64,000 bases of DNA from Arthrobacter sp. MYb23 (GTDB taxonomy: Bacteria > Actinomycetota > Actinomycetes > Actinomycetales > Micrococcaceae), in the NCBI RefSeq assembly GCF_002979775.1, contig NZ_PCPR01000006.1:124001-188000 (forward strand), written 5' to 3'. The notes beneath the pieces were generated by a model. It was not told where the DNA came from. It saw nothing but the letters and a program-made list of their open reading frames with translations, and ran no database searches. Positions 26,845-35,940 of this stretch are shown here, piece after piece. A program made the translations under genes and the position numbers. Numbering within the stretch: the stretch's first letter is position 1; each line of letters starts with the position of its first letter.

Positions 26845-29079
26845 ATGGTGATTTCCTCCGTAAAAACTGCCACTGACCGCGCCCCCGGAGTCTCCAAGGA
26901 GATCGAGGACGCGGCGTGGTTTGTGCTGGGTCCGGCGCTTCACGGAAGACCCTCGGCGCTGGACGGCAGGACGTTGACGTGGACCGCAGATGCGTCGGAC
27001 GAGCTTCTGGAGAGGCTTGAACGCGGGGTTGAGGACTCAAAAGCTCCCATGATGACCAACCTGCGGCAGAACCTCGAAGGTGCGTCCCGGGAGGCCAAAC
27101 TGCTGGCCGTTGAACTGCTGTTCCTACAGTCATTGCCGCTCGCGCATGAGGTCAAGTCACTCAGGGTCAAGCGCGCCCGCGTCGCCGAAGCGGCGTCATG
27201 GGTTGAGCCGCCCATCGAGCTGCCGGAAGAGCTATACCAGGGCATGACGGACCACGGCGTCATCCGTGACCGCACCGCCGAGTTCAACTGGACCATTTGG
27301 GATCACCTGAAGTGGCTGTGCCGCTTTGTGGCCCACGTGGACAGCCACAGCACAGCCACCATCAACGAAGCACTTGCGGACCCGCTGAAGTTCCATGAAC
27401 TCGCGGCTGCCACGCCCGAGGATCAGCCTGCCCTGCGCCGCAGCATCGAATACCTGGTGTGGCCCAGCTACTTCGAGCCCGTGGTGGCGGACGTTGAACG
27501 CCAGGAAATACGGGATGCCTTCGCCTCACTGGTTGGAGGGGCCGGAGGTGACACGGATGAGGACATCACCGCGGACATCCACCGGATCCGCCTGCACTTG
27601 GACGAGCAAGCAGGACAGCGCATTGACTGGTACGCCCGTCAACTGGTCAGCCAGTGGCGCAAGGTGGGAGATCCGGGCCGCCGTTCATGGCTCCTTCGAA
27701 CCCATCACGACAATGCGGACCTCCTTGCCGCCTGGGTGGGCGAAGAGAAGGCCACCTTGGACGTGGAACACCTGCGCGCGCTCACGGCCGGCGTCACGGC
27801 CGGCGTGGTTCAGCATGCCGTTGATGAGGATTACAAGCACCTTGGCTACGTGGAACGCGAAGACACCAAGACGGCTGTGTTCGCCTTCCTGACAGTCATG
27901 AAGCCGGGCGATCTCACGCTGTACCAGCATGCCGGCCGCGTCAGGGTTGGTGTGGTCCTTGGCGAGCCCGAACATCACGAGGACAACAGGCGGATCCGTC
28001 GCAAGGTCCGCTGGTTCGATGACAGCTACGCTATCCCCGAGCTTCCACGCCATGCCCAACGGCAACTTTCCACCCCGGGCATCATTGTGGATGTCACCAG
28101 GGTCATTCAGGCCTTGCAGGAACTGCTCCCGGTGGAAGCCGAAACCGATGGCGAGGACGATGCACCGCCCACCACCGTCGTCGAGGTTGTCCAGCAGGGT
28201 TTCCGGCCCCTCACGGAAGAGTTCGCGGCGTCCCTGCACATGGACCTTGAACCGCTCAAGGAGATCTCTGAACTGCTCGAGGAGAACCGCCAACTGGTTC
28301 TTTACGGTCCGCCGGGAACCGGCAAGACCTATCTGGCCAAGCACCTGGCCGCCGAGCTGGCCGGTGACCACACTGACGAACGGGTGAAGCTGGTGCAGTT
28401 CCACCCCTCGTACGCCTACGAGGACTTCTTCGAAGGCTACCGGCCGGACAAGACTGATGACGGCCAGGTGTCCTTCAAACTCGTGGCAGGACCGTTGCGG
28501 CGGCTCGCGGAGGAAGCGGCCAAGCCAGAGAATGCGCACAAACCGTACTTCCTGATCATCGACGAAATGAACCGCGCCAATCTGGCCAAGGTCTTCGGCG
28601 AGCTCTACTTCCTCCTGGAGTACCGGGATGACCGCATCTACCTCCAGTACAGCCCCAACGAGCCCTTCAGCTTGCCGGACAACCTCTACATCATCGGCAC
28701 CATGAACACCGCGGACCGCTCCATTGCCATGATGGACGCAGCCATCCGCCGCCGATTCGCGTTCATCGAACTGCACCCCAAGGAAGAGCCAATCCGTGGC
28801 ACCCTGCGTCGCTTCCTCGAAGCCCGTGGGTTGGACACCCTCAATGCAGATCTCCTGGACGCGCTCAACGACGCCATTGACGACTGGGACCGGGACTTGA
28901 TGATCGGGCCGTCCTACTTCATGAAGAACGCAGCCCAGAACCCCACCGGATTGCGCCGCATCTGGAAGTACGAGCTCATGCCCTTGCTGGAGGAGCACTA
29001 TCACGGGCAGCTGAACCGGGCACAGTTGGAGGAGCGCTTCGGCCTGGAACAGTTGCTGGAACGACTTGCAGCCCGCTAA
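26845..29079 (+). CDS. mcrB: McrB-type AAA+ GTPase of an McrBC restriction system
   Basis: 744 residues. Residues 1-480 are a variable recognition part, including a small beta-rich stretch (KPGDLTLYQHAGRVRVGVV) that may read modified DNA. An AAA+ motor follows: Walker A GPPGTGKT (488-495), Walker B FLIIDEMNRANLA and the McrB signature MNTADRS (from residue 620), then the arginine-finger region AIRRRFAFIEL. McrBC cuts DNA carrying modified cytosines, using GTP to translocate. The McrC gene overlaps its last 14 bases in another frame, which implies coupled translation. No methylase or specificity gene is nearby. Confidence 0.92.
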   Translation: MVISSVKTATDRAPGVSKEIEDAAWFVLGPALHGRPSALDGRTLTWTADASDELLERLERGVEDSKAPMMTNLRQNLEGASREAKLLAVELLFLQSLPLAHEVKSLRVKRARVAEAASWVEPPIELPEELYQGMTDHGVIRDRTAEFNWTIWDHLKWLCRFVAHVDSHSTATINEALADPLKFHELAAATPEDQPALRRSIEYLVWPSYFEPVVADVERQEIRDAFASLVGGAGGDTDEDITADIHRIRLHLDEQAGQRIDWYARQLVSQWRKVGDPGRRSWLLRTHHDNADLLAAWVGEEKATLDVEHLRALTAGVTAGVVQHAVDEDYKHLGYVEREDTKTAVFAFLTVMKPGDLTLYQHAGRVRVGVVLGEPEHHEDNRRIRRKVRWFDDSYAIPELPRHAQRQLSTPGIIVDVTRVIQALQELLPVEAETDGEDDAPPTTVVEVVQQGFRPLTEEFAASLHMDLEPLKEISELLEENRQLVLYGPPGTGKTYLAKHLAAELAGDHTDERVKLVQFHPSYAYEDFFEGYRPDKTDDGQVSFKLVAGPLRRLAEEAAKPENAHKPYFLIIDEMNRANLAKVFGELYFLLEYRDDRIYLQYSPNEPFSLPDNLYIIGTMNTADRSIAMMDAAIRRRFAFIELHPKEEPIRGTLRRFLEARGLDTLNADLLDALNDAIDDWDRDLMIGPSYFMKNAAQNPTGLRRIWKYELMPLLEEHYHGQLNRAQLEERFGLEQLLERLAAR

Positions 29080-30385
29080 AGCCATCCCGCCCAGGCCGGG
29101 TCGGGCGCCTGCCAGCGCGGGACCGCTTGCCAGGGCGGGCCGGGCCCCCGCACGCTCCGGCCCGCGGCACATTGTCATGGACGAGCTCTCCCGCGGAGTG
29201 GTGGACAAACTTGATCCAGCATCGGCCGCGTTCATCAACACCAGCGGCCTGGCCAAGGCCTCGCCCATGGGGATGGGCCTGTATCGGATTGAACCCGTGG
29301 GCAAGGTGGGCTCGGTGCGCACGGCCTCGGTGCAGCTGGAAGTCCGGCCCAAGGACCGTCTGGGTCTCAGCAGGCTCCTCTTCCTGCTCAGCTATGCCGG
29401 AGAGCAGGGCTTCCGTGAGCACTCGGTGGAGGCCGTGGAGCACCCGGATCTGTGGAGCGCGCTGGCAGAATCGCTCGCTCAGTTGGCAGATAAAGCCCTG
29501 AGCCGTGGTGTCTTGCAGGGCTACCTGACCGTGGAGGAATCCCTGCGGACCGTCAAGGGGCGCATTCGGATCTCGGACCAGATTTCCCGACGCCCGGGGA
29601 TGATGGTGCCGCTGGAAGTCTCCTACGACGAATTCACGGAGGACATCGCTGAGAACCGCATCCTCCGGGCTGCCTTGGAGCGTATGGGCAAGGTTCCCGG
29701 CGTCCGGCCGGACGTCCTGAGCCGCTTGAGGCAGCTCAAGGGAAAGCTCGACGCCGTCACGCGGCTTCAGTCCGGAGCGCCCCTGCCGCCGTGGCGGGCC
29801 AGCCGGATGAACCTCAGGTACCACCCGGTGTTGCGTCTGGCGGAGGTGATCCTCCGCAACGCCTCCGCCGAGGCTGGCGAGGGCAAGCAGCAAACCGCGT
29901 CTTTTGTGGTGGACATGGGCCAGGTGTTCGAGGAATTCGTGGGGACTGCGCTGCGCAGCGCCATGAGTGCCCATCCGGGGGAGATGCGCCTCCAGTACGG
30001 GGCGCTCCTTAATGAAGCCGTCCGGGACTCGGACCGCATCACTGTTCGTCCGGATGCCGTGCATTTTCTGGGTGGGCGGCCCGTGGTGGTCTATGACTCC
30101 AAGTACCAAGCAGCCTCCGACGCCGGTGCCTCCTTGAGCGCCGACCATTACCAGCTGCTGGCGTACTGCACAGCGCTCAGGGTGCCCACCGCCTGGCTCG
30201 TCTACGCGGGTCCGGGGGAGATAAAGCTGCGGCGCATCCTCAACACCGACATCGACATTGTGGAGTACCCGCTGGACCTGTCCTTGCCGCCGTCGGAAAT
30301 CCTTGCCGCGGTGGCTGACCTCGCCGAACAATCATGGGGCGAAGTAGTACGCCAGGCTGTGGCGGGTCGCCCGACGTCGGACTAG
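29066..30385 (+). CDS. mcrC: McrC nuclease subunit of an McrBC restriction system
   Basis: Up to 439 residues. The C-terminal nuclease core shows a PD-(D/E)xK pattern: ITVRPDAVHFLGG then VVVYDSKYQ (the Asp and D-x-K). The N-terminal region (LYRIEPVGKVGSVRT, VQLEVRPKDRLGLSRLLFLL) matches the McrC partner-binding part. The TTG at 29066 overlaps mcrB; its first about 35 residues are low-complexity (Pro/Ala/Arg/Gly), and the next start is ATG 29177, which would cut the conserved first strand. It acts with McrB on modified foreign DNA. Confidence 0.88.
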   Translation: MQPAKAIPPRPGRAPASAGPLARAGRAPARSGPRHIVMDELSRGVVDKLDPASAAFINTSGLAKASPMGMGLYRIEPVGKVGSVRTASVQLEVRPKDRLGLSRLLFLLSYAGEQGFREHSVEAVEHPDLWSALAESLAQLADKALSRGVLQGYLTVEESLRTVKGRIRISDQISRRPGMMVPLEVSYDEFTEDIAENRILRAALERMGKVPGVRPDVLSRLRQLKGKLDAVTRLQSGAPLPPWRASRMNLRYHPVLRLAEVILRNASAEAGEGKQQTASFVVDMGQVFEEFVGTALRSAMSAHPGEMRLQYGALLNEAVRDSDRITVRPDAVHFLGGRPVVVYDSKYQAASDAGASLSADHYQLLAYCTALRVPTAWLVYAGPGEIKLRRILNTDIDIVEYPLDLSLPPSEILAAVADLAEQSWGEVVRQAVAGRPTSD

Positions 30386-30418
30386 CCTGATAAGTAAATC
30401 TTCACTGGAGGGGGCACT

Positions 30419-30682
30419 ATGGGCCGCAAGAAATCCTGGCGCGATATGACCACAGGCCAACGGATCATGCTGCTGGTCAGTGGAGCGTTGAACCTTGCCT
30501 TACTGGTGGCTGCGCAACGAAGCATCGGCAAGACCCCTGACGATCACATCAGGGGCAAGAAGGCAGTCTGGCGTGCTGTTTCCTTCATCAACTTCTTCGG
30601 GCCGGTGAGCTACTTCCTGTTCGGCCGCCGTCGGGACGCGGAATTGGGCGCAACGATCGGGGCAGGAGCAGCTAAGCGCTGA
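30419..30682 (+). CDS. PLDc_N-type small membrane protein
   Basis: 87 residues with two predicted membrane helices (IMLLVSGALNLALLVAA and AVSFINFFGPVSYFLFG), the second ending in the GPVSYFLFGRR motif of the phospholipase D nuclease N-terminal (PLDc_N) family. GGAGGGG precedes the ATG. Such short stand-alone proteins are common in actinobacteria and have no settled function. It is convergent with the histidine kinase gene, with three bases between the two stops. Confidence 0.85.
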   Translation: MGRKKSWRDMTTGQRIMLLVSGALNLALLVAAQRSIGKTPDDHIRGKKAVWRAVSFINFFGPVSYFLFGRRRDAELGATIGAGAAKR

Positions 30683-30685
30683 TGT

Positions 30686-32356
30686 TCACGAGGGCATCTT
30701 CACGGTGAACGTGGTGCCCCGGCCTGGTTCGCTTTCCAACGTGATGGTTCCGCCGTGCGCTTCAACAATGGCTTTGCTGATGGGTAGCCCAAGCCCGACG
30801 CCGGGAATAGCGCTTTTGCGTACGCCGCCGGCGCGGAAGAACTTGGTGAAAGCCTCGCCCTGTTCTTCCTCGTTCATTCCCATGCCGGTATCGGTGACCC
30901 GGCAGAAAATGAAGTCCTGGTCCTCCCATGCCGCTACTTCCACGTCCCCGCCGTCGGGGGAGTACTTGATCGCGTTGGACACCAGATTGTCCAGCACCTG
31001 CGCAATCCGTGAGGAGTCGAGGTGGGCTTCCAGGGCGTCGGGAAGATTCACGGAGAGCCGGATGCCGGCCTTGGCCGCGCGCGGCTCCGCAGAGTTGACG
31101 CTGCCGCGCACCAGCTCGGCAACATCCACGGCATGCGGTTGGATCACGATCTGACCCGAGCGCACGGCCAGCAGGTCTGAGACGAGAGTCAGGAGCCGCT
31201 CCGCGTTGCGCCTGACGATATCCAGCTGTTTGTTCGCCTTGGCGTCGAGGGCGTTCGGATCATCCAGGATCAGTTCCACGTAGCCAAGGATGGACGTCAG
31301 CGGGGTACGGAATTCGTGGGAAACGTTGGCAACAAAGTCGTCTTTGGCAGCAAGTGCGTTCACCAGGTCAGTGACGTCACTGAAGACCACCACTGAGCCG
31401 GCGAACTTCCCGGCGTCGTCCACCATGGGGCGTGCGCTCGCGGTGAAGGCGCGTTGATCGCTTCCTGTGCCCAGCCACACCAGCTGGTCGGTGAACCTTT
31501 CGCCCAGGACTGCACGACGCACCGGCCTGCGGTCCGCAACCAGCGGCGTGGTCCTGTCGGTGTCGAAGATCAGCAACTGGGATTCGTTGGGGTCCTGGTT
31601 GTCCGGGGGAGTTGCCAAGGTATGTGTTTGGCGTTGGCGGCGGTTCATGAGGATGTCATGGCCGTCGCCATCAACAGCCACCACGCCCAGGGGAAGGGCT
31701 TCCATGACGGTGTTGAGGAGCCGTTCCTGCTTGGTGCTGACGCTCAGGGCTTCCTTGAGTGCCTCGTCTTTCTGCTCCAAGGCACGCTGCTGGCGCACCA
31801 TGCTCAAGGTCAGCACACTGACGGAAACGCCGATGCCCAGCATGAGGATGGGGAAGAGGAGGGGCTTGGTGAAGTCTTGTTCGCTGAGTGTTCCCCTCAC
31901 GAACAGGGGAACCCAGACGATCCCCAACGGTCCCAGGAAGGACATGGCAATGGCCAACTTTGGGTACAGCCCTGAAGCACAGAGCCAGATGACCGGCAGC
32001 ACCACCAGAACGCTGAGGCCGGTGATGGACTCCACTGCACCTTCACGGGCGAAACCGATGGAGACCATGTCCAGTATGGGGATGATGAGGAAGGTGGCGA
32101 AGGGGAGCCGGTGCCAGGGCACCATGATGCACAGTGCCAGGAGGAAGGCCTGGCTCAGCAGGAAAATGAGGAACAGCGGATTTTCAAGGGTGGCGGGGAA
32201 ATACAGCCAGACCAGGATGGCCGAAATGCAGACACACACAGATAACGGCAATTGGCTGAGGACAACGCGCATACGCAGGGTATGTTCGTGGAAAGAGCGC
32301 CTAAAAACCAACAATTGCTTCTTTTCGGCAATGTCCCACGTTGAAGGCTGGGTCAT
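30686..32356 (-). CDS. membrane sensor histidine kinase with PAS domain
   Basis: 556 residues: five to six membrane helices (about 35-195), a short coiled coil (QQRALEQKDEALKEAL), a PAS domain (about 215-335, LPLGVVAVDGDGHDILMNRR), HisKA with SHEFRTP (phospho-His347), and HATPase with N-box DNLVSNAIKYSPDGG and G-boxes VTDTGMGM and GVGLGLPISKAIV. The integral membrane sensor lacks a large outer loop, so it may sense within the bilayer. It is divergent from a response regulator gene starting 100 bases away, its probable partner. Confidence 0.93.
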   Translation of the reverse strand: MTQPSTWDIAEKKQLLVFRRSFHEHTLRMRVVLSQLPLSVCVCISAILVWLYFPATLENPLFLIFLLSQAFLLALCIMVPWHRLPFATFLIIPILDMVSIGFAREGAVESITGLSVLVVLPVIWLCASGLYPKLAIAMSFLGPLGIVWVPLFVRGTLSEQDFTKPLLFPILMLGIGVSVSVLTLSMVRQQRALEQKDEALKEALSVSTKQERLLNTVMEALPLGVVAVDGDGHDILMNRRQRQTHTLATPPDNQDPNESQLLIFDTDRTTPLVADRRPVRRAVLGERFTDQLVWLGTGSDQRAFTASARPMVDDAGKFAGSVVVFSDVTDLVNALAAKDDFVANVSHEFRTPLTSILGYVELILDDPNALDAKANKQLDIVRRNAERLLTLVSDLLAVRSGQIVIQPHAVDVAELVRGSVNSAEPRAAKAGIRLSVNLPDALEAHLDSSRIAQVLDNLVSNAIKYSPDGGDVEVAAWEDQDFIFCRVTDTGMGMNEEEQGEAFTKFFRAGGVRKSAIPGVGLGLPISKAIVEAHGGTITLESEPGRGTTFTVKMPS

Positions 32357-32455
32357 GGCACATCCAGCAAAGATGCGGAAGAAAGTCGGTTCATGAGATC
32401 AGCCTAACCATAATGGATATACTTCTGAGGTTATCGAAGGGGCTGAGGGGCAGCG

Positions 32456-33196
32456 ATGAGTGAAGCACGTGTGGGGCTGGTCATTGAAGATGACCAGGAT
32501 ATCCGCGAATTGGTACGCGTAGTTCTATCCCAGGCGGGATTTGATGTGCATGTTGCGTCCACCGGATCCGCAGGTGTGACGTCGGCCCGTGAGCTGAATC
32601 CGGACGTTATTACTTTGGATCTGGGTCTTCCCGATATTGATGGTTTTGAGGTTGCACGCCAGATCCGGAAATCCTCGGATGCTTACATCATCATGTTGAC
32701 GGCCCGCGCTGAAGAGCTGGACACCCTGATGGGTTTGGAAGCCGGCGGCGATGATTACCTCACCAAGCCTTTCCGTCCCCGGGAATTGCGCGCCCGTGTT
32801 GAAGCGATGATGCGGCGGCCGCGGGCGTCGTCGGAATCCAGGAGCGTGGCTGAAGAAGTTGACCCCGAGGTCAGCCACAATGGACTGGCCGTTTCTGCCG
32901 GGTCCCGCACCGCGGTCCTGAACGGCACCGAGCTCAAGCTCACCCGGACGGAGTTCGATCTCCTGCTCGCGCTGTTGGAAACCGGTCGGATTGTGCGGAC
33001 CAAGGCAGATCTTGCGCGTCGGCTCCGCAACGAACCGTACGACGTCGGCAGTTACGTCAGCGACGCCGACGAACGCGCCGTTGAGGTACATATGGGAAAT
33101 CTGCGCAAGAAGCTCGGCGACAGCATCCAGGCGCCGCGCTGGCTCGAGACGGTCCGAGGCGTGGGCTACCGGCTCGCGCCGGCCTCAAGCAACTAA
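32456..33196 (+). CDS. OmpR-family response regulator
   Basis: 246 residues. The receiver domain has the acidic pair EDD (11-13), phospho-Asp D55 in TLDLGLPD, Thr in MLTARAEE and Lys in YLTKPFRPREL. The C-terminal winged helix has LKLTRTEFDLLLALLETG, VEVHMGNLRKKLGD and a final VRGVGYRLAP. It is divergent from the membrane kinase at 30686-32356, consistent with a two-component pair. The short intergenic region (32357-32455) must hold both promoters; no clear direct repeats were found there. Confidence 0.94.
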   Translation: MSEARVGLVIEDDQDIRELVRVVLSQAGFDVHVASTGSAGVTSARELNPDVITLDLGLPDIDGFEVARQIRKSSDAYIIMLTARAEELDTLMGLEAGGDDYLTKPFRPRELRARVEAMMRRPRASSESRSVAEEVDPEVSHNGLAVSAGSRTAVLNGTELKLTRTEFDLLLALLETGRIVRTKADLARRLRNEPYDVGSYVSDADERAVEVHMGNLRKKLGDSIQAPRWLETVRGVGYRLAPASSN

Positions 33197-33202
33197 GCCG
33201 AT

Positions 33203-33267
33203 CCAACTGGGTAGCAGTTAAGGCCGTTCTGAGCGCTCAGAACGGCATGAACTGCTACCTACTTGGG
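33203..33267. repeat. 65-bp palindromic repeat, family A, copy 1
   Basis: The whole element folds as one long hairpin: outer CCAA with TTGG, then GGTAGCAGTT with AACTGCTACC and GCCGTTCTGAG with CTCAGAACGGC. A second 65-base copy at 47130-47194 matches at 54 of 65 positions, counted by hand. It fills the space between two convergent genes and ends exactly before the ferredoxin stop codon, so it probably also works as a transcription barrier. Confidence 0.85.
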
Positions 33268-33588
33268 CTAGGAGACGCGCAGGGGCTCAGCGGCTATGAC
33301 GGGATGGTCGCGGCCCAGGTTGCCCAGCCCGCCCGCGCCCTGCGGCGACCCGAGTTCCTCAAAGAACTCCACGTTTGCCCTGACGTAGTCGGCCCACTCA
33401 TCAGGGACGTCGTCCGCGTAGTAGATCGCTTCAACAGGGCACACGGGATCGCAGGCGCCGCAGTCCACACATTCGGACGGGTGGATGTAGAGCGAGCGCT
33501 CGCCCTCGTAGATGCAATCAACCGGACATTCCTGAATGCACGCCCTGTCCTTCACATCCACGCAGGGCTGGGCGATCACGTAGCTCAT
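33268..33588 (-). CDS. fdxA: ferredoxin, 7Fe/8Fe type
   Basis: 106 residues. The N-terminal cluster motifs are CVDVKDRACIQECPVDCIYEG, where the first cluster has the spacing of a 3Fe-4S site, and CVDCGACDPVCPVEAI for the 4Fe-4S site. The C-terminal tail (WADYVRANVEFFEELG) is standard for actinobacterial FdxA. It is the last gene of the minus-strand run, four bases after the aldehyde dehydrogenase stop when read on the plus strand. It may carry electrons for the FAD oxidoreductase of the operon or be an independent housekeeping gene. Confidence 0.93.
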   Translation of the reverse strand: MSYVIAQPCVDVKDRACIQECPVDCIYEGERSLYIHPSECVDCGACDPVCPVEAIYYADDVPDEWADYVRANVEFFEELGSPQGAGGLGNLGRDHPVIAAEPLRVS

Positions 33589-33592
33589 GGCG

Positions 33593-35101
33593 CTAAACGC
33601 CGGTGTAGACGGTTTTGCCCCAGGTGTAGAAGTCCAAGGCGGACCGGCCCTGCTCCCGGAAGGTGTTGGTGGAGGAATCCTTCACGCCACCGAAGGGAAC
33701 GTTCAGGTCCAACCCGGCGGTGGGGCGGTTGACCTTGATCACGCCGGCCTGTGCCCGCGCCGCGAAGTCCGTAGCGAGGGCCAATGAGTCCGTGCAGATG
33801 CCGGCGGTGAGGCCGTAACGGGAATCGTTGATGGCTTCCAGGCCCGCTTCGTAGTCCGCCACTTCCAGCACGGCAACTACCGGACCGAAGATCTCCTCAG
33901 TGACCGCTGCGTCATCCATCGGCAGGTCCGTGAGAACTGCAGCGGGGAAGAACAGCGCGCCGCTGGGGTCGCCGTCGTAACTGCCGTGCAGGAGCGTGGC
34001 ACCGCGTTCGACGGCGGTGCGCACCGCTGCCTGGTCCTGCTCGAACTGCTGCTTACTCACCACAGCGCCCATGCGGGCGTTGCCGTCGAGGCCATCTCCG
34101 GTGGTGTAGGCGGCAGCCTCTTCCGTGAGCGCTTCCAGGAACGCGGGGCGGATGCCCGGTGTCACGTAGACACGGGAGGTTGCGGTGCAGGCCTGTCCGG
34201 TCAGCCCAAAAGCGCCCGCGGCGACTACCTGAGCGGCCTTGCGGGGATCGGCGTCGTCCAGGACCAGGACACCGTTCTTGCCACCCATTTCCAGCTGGAC
34301 CCGGGCGCGGCGGGCGTTCAGGATCTCCTGCAGGCCGAGGCCCACATTGGTGGAGCCGGTGAAAGACATTCCTGCGATGCGCGGATCGCGGGCCAGGGCA
34401 TCACCCACCACGCGACCCTTGCCGTGGACCACGTTGAACACGCCTGCGGGCAGACCGGCGTCCTGCAGGGCACGGGCCAAGTGGGTGGCGGATAGTGGGG
34501 TGAGTTCGGCGGGCTTGATGACCACGGTGTTGCCGCTGATCAGGGCCGGCGCGGTCTTCCATGCAGGGATGGCGATGGGGAAGTTCCATGGGGTGATGAG
34601 GCCGATGACGCCCAGGGGCTCGCGGCGTGTGGTGATGGTGGTGTCCGGCAGGCCGCTGGGCAATACTTCGCCGGTGGCAGCCCAGCCGAGCGAGCCGAAG
34701 AAACGGAGTACGTCCGCGGCACGCTTGACCTCGCCCTTGGCCTCGGCCAGCGTTTTGCCTTCTTCGCGCACCAGGTCCTCGGCGATGGTTGCCTGGCGTT
34801 CGATCAGCAGGTTGCCGGCCGCGATGAGGATGGCGCCGCGGGACGGTGCGGGCAGCGCCGCCCACCCGGGTTGGGCAACTTTGGCTGCCGTGATGGCGGC
34901 GTCCACATCTCCGGCGGTGCCGCTGGGGGAGACCGCGGCGAGCTCCTCGGGACGGGCCGGGTTCATCCGTTGCGTGTCGGCTTCGCCGAGCCATTGGCCG
35001 TTGATGAGGTGCTGCGCAGTGAGGGCGTTCTGCGCGGTAATGGCGTTCTGGCCGGTGATGGTGTTCCGGTCGGGGGTGGTTTCCAAGGCTGTGGACGTCA
35101 T
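33593..35101 (-). CDS. NAD(P)-dependent aldehyde dehydrogenase
   Basis: 502 residues. Aldehyde dehydrogenase landmarks: ITPWNFPIAIPAWKTAPAL, KPAELTPLSATHLA, GSTNVGLGLQE, catalytic Glu in VQLEMGGKNGVLVL, Cys in GLTGQACTATSRVY, and EEIFGPVVAV. The closest group by eye is ketoglutarate-semialdehyde/2,5-dioxopentanoate dehydrogenases. An odd N-terminal NAITAQNALTAQ repeat precedes the domain. The ATG at 35101 has AAAGGAA upstream; the open frame extends to 35512 but runs into the SDR gene. It is part of the 33-42 kb operon, and its substrate is unknown. Confidence 0.92.
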   Translation of the reverse strand: MTSTALETTPDRNTITGQNAITAQNALTAQHLINGQWLGEADTQRMNPARPEELAAVSPSGTAGDVDAAITAAKVAQPGWAALPAPSRGAILIAAGNLLIERQATIAEDLVREEGKTLAEAKGEVKRAADVLRFFGSLGWAATGEVLPSGLPDTTITTRREPLGVIGLITPWNFPIAIPAWKTAPALISGNTVVIKPAELTPLSATHLARALQDAGLPAGVFNVVHGKGRVVGDALARDPRIAGMSFTGSTNVGLGLQEILNARRARVQLEMGGKNGVLVLDDADPRKAAQVVAAGAFGLTGQACTATSRVYVTPGIRPAFLEALTEEAAAYTTGDGLDGNARMGAVVSKQQFEQDQAAVRTAVERGATLLHGSYDGDPSGALFFPAAVLTDLPMDDAAVTEEIFGPVVAVLEVADYEAGLEAINDSRYGLTAGICTDSLALATDFAARAQAGVIKVNRPTAGLDLNVPFGGVKDSSTNTFREQGRSALDFYTWGKTVYTGV

Positions 35102-35127
35102 GGTGTTTCCTTTGAAAGTAGTGGGGG

Positions 35128-35940
35128 CTAGAGGCTGCGGATCAGGCCGCCGTCGCACCTGAGCGCGACTCCCGTGATGTACGACGCCGGTGCGCTGCAG
35201 AGGAACGCTGCGGCGGCACCAAACTCGGCGGGTTCTCCGTAGCGGCGGGCCGGGATGGTCTTGCGGGATTCGAGCTGGATGTCTTCCAGCGTGGTGCCGC
35301 GGCGTTTCGCTGCGGCATGGTCCAGCTGGGTGACCCGGTCCGTGGCGATCCTGCCGGGCAGGAGCAGGTTCACGGTGACCTCGTCCAAGGCCACTTCGGC
35401 AGCGAGGGTCTTGAGGTACCCGGCCAGGGCTGCGCGTCCGGTGTTGGACACGGCCAGGTTGGGCAGGGGGGCTGTGACCCCGCTGGACCCGATGGCCAGG
35501 ATGCGGCCCCAACGCCGTTCCCGCATCCCGGGAAGGACGTGGGAGACCAGCGCATGGTGGGGCTTGACCAGCAGATCGAAAGCGGCGGCGATGTCATCTG
35601 AGCTCAGCGTTGCAGCGGCACCCGGCTTGGGGCCGGGGCCATTGAGGACCAGGATGTCGATGGGGCCCAAATCCGCCACAGTTTGTTCCACGGCGGACTC
35701 GATGCCTTCGGGGGTGGTGAGGTCGGCTTCGATGGCTAGCGCGTCAAAACCGCGGGCACCCAGCGAGCCGCTTCCGTAGGCAGCCTGCAGTTCCGCGACG
35801 ATCTCCTTGGCGCGGTCCCGACGACGGCCCACGATCGCCACCCGGACGCCTTCGGCAGCCAAGGCACGGGCAACGGCGAGGCCCAGCCCGCCGGTGGAGG
35901 CGGCAACCAGGGCGGTCTTTCCTGCGATTCCCAGATCCAT
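35128..35940 (-). CDS. SDR family oxidoreductase
   Basis: 270 residues, a classical short-chain dehydrogenase with some departures. The cofactor loop is ALVAASTGGLGLAVARAL rather than TGxxxGIG, followed by VGRRRDR, which suits NADP. The active-site region is LAIGSSGVTAPLPNLAVSN with no clear Tyr-x-x-x-Lys (Ser-Asn-Thr-Gly-Arg occupies its place), so catalysis may differ, as in some divergent SDRs. The start ATG overlaps the stop of the upstream DapA-family gene by one base, so they are coupled. Confidence 0.85.
   Translation of the reverse strand: MDLGIAGKTALVAASTGGLGLAVARALAAEGVRVAIVGRRRDRAKEIVAELQAAYGSGSLGARGFDALAIEADLTTPEGIESAVEQTVADLGPIDILVLNGPGPKPGAAATLSSDDIAAAFDLLVKPHHALVSHVLPGMRERRWGRILAIGSSGVTAPLPNLAVSNTGRAALAGYLKTLAAEVALDEVTVNLLLPGRIATDRVTQLDHAAAKRRGTTLEDIQLESRKTIPARRYGEPAEFGAAAAFLCSAPASYITGVALRCDGGLIRSL

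Noticed and set aside
27685..29352. 555-codon open frame on the minus strand
   Set aside because: It is antisense to mcrB, which has clear AAA+ motifs; the antisense product shows none.
35102..35512. N-terminal extension of the aldehyde dehydrogenase frame
   Set aside because: It overlaps the SDR gene. The ATG at 35101 has a good ribosome site and the translation upstream of it is low-complexity.
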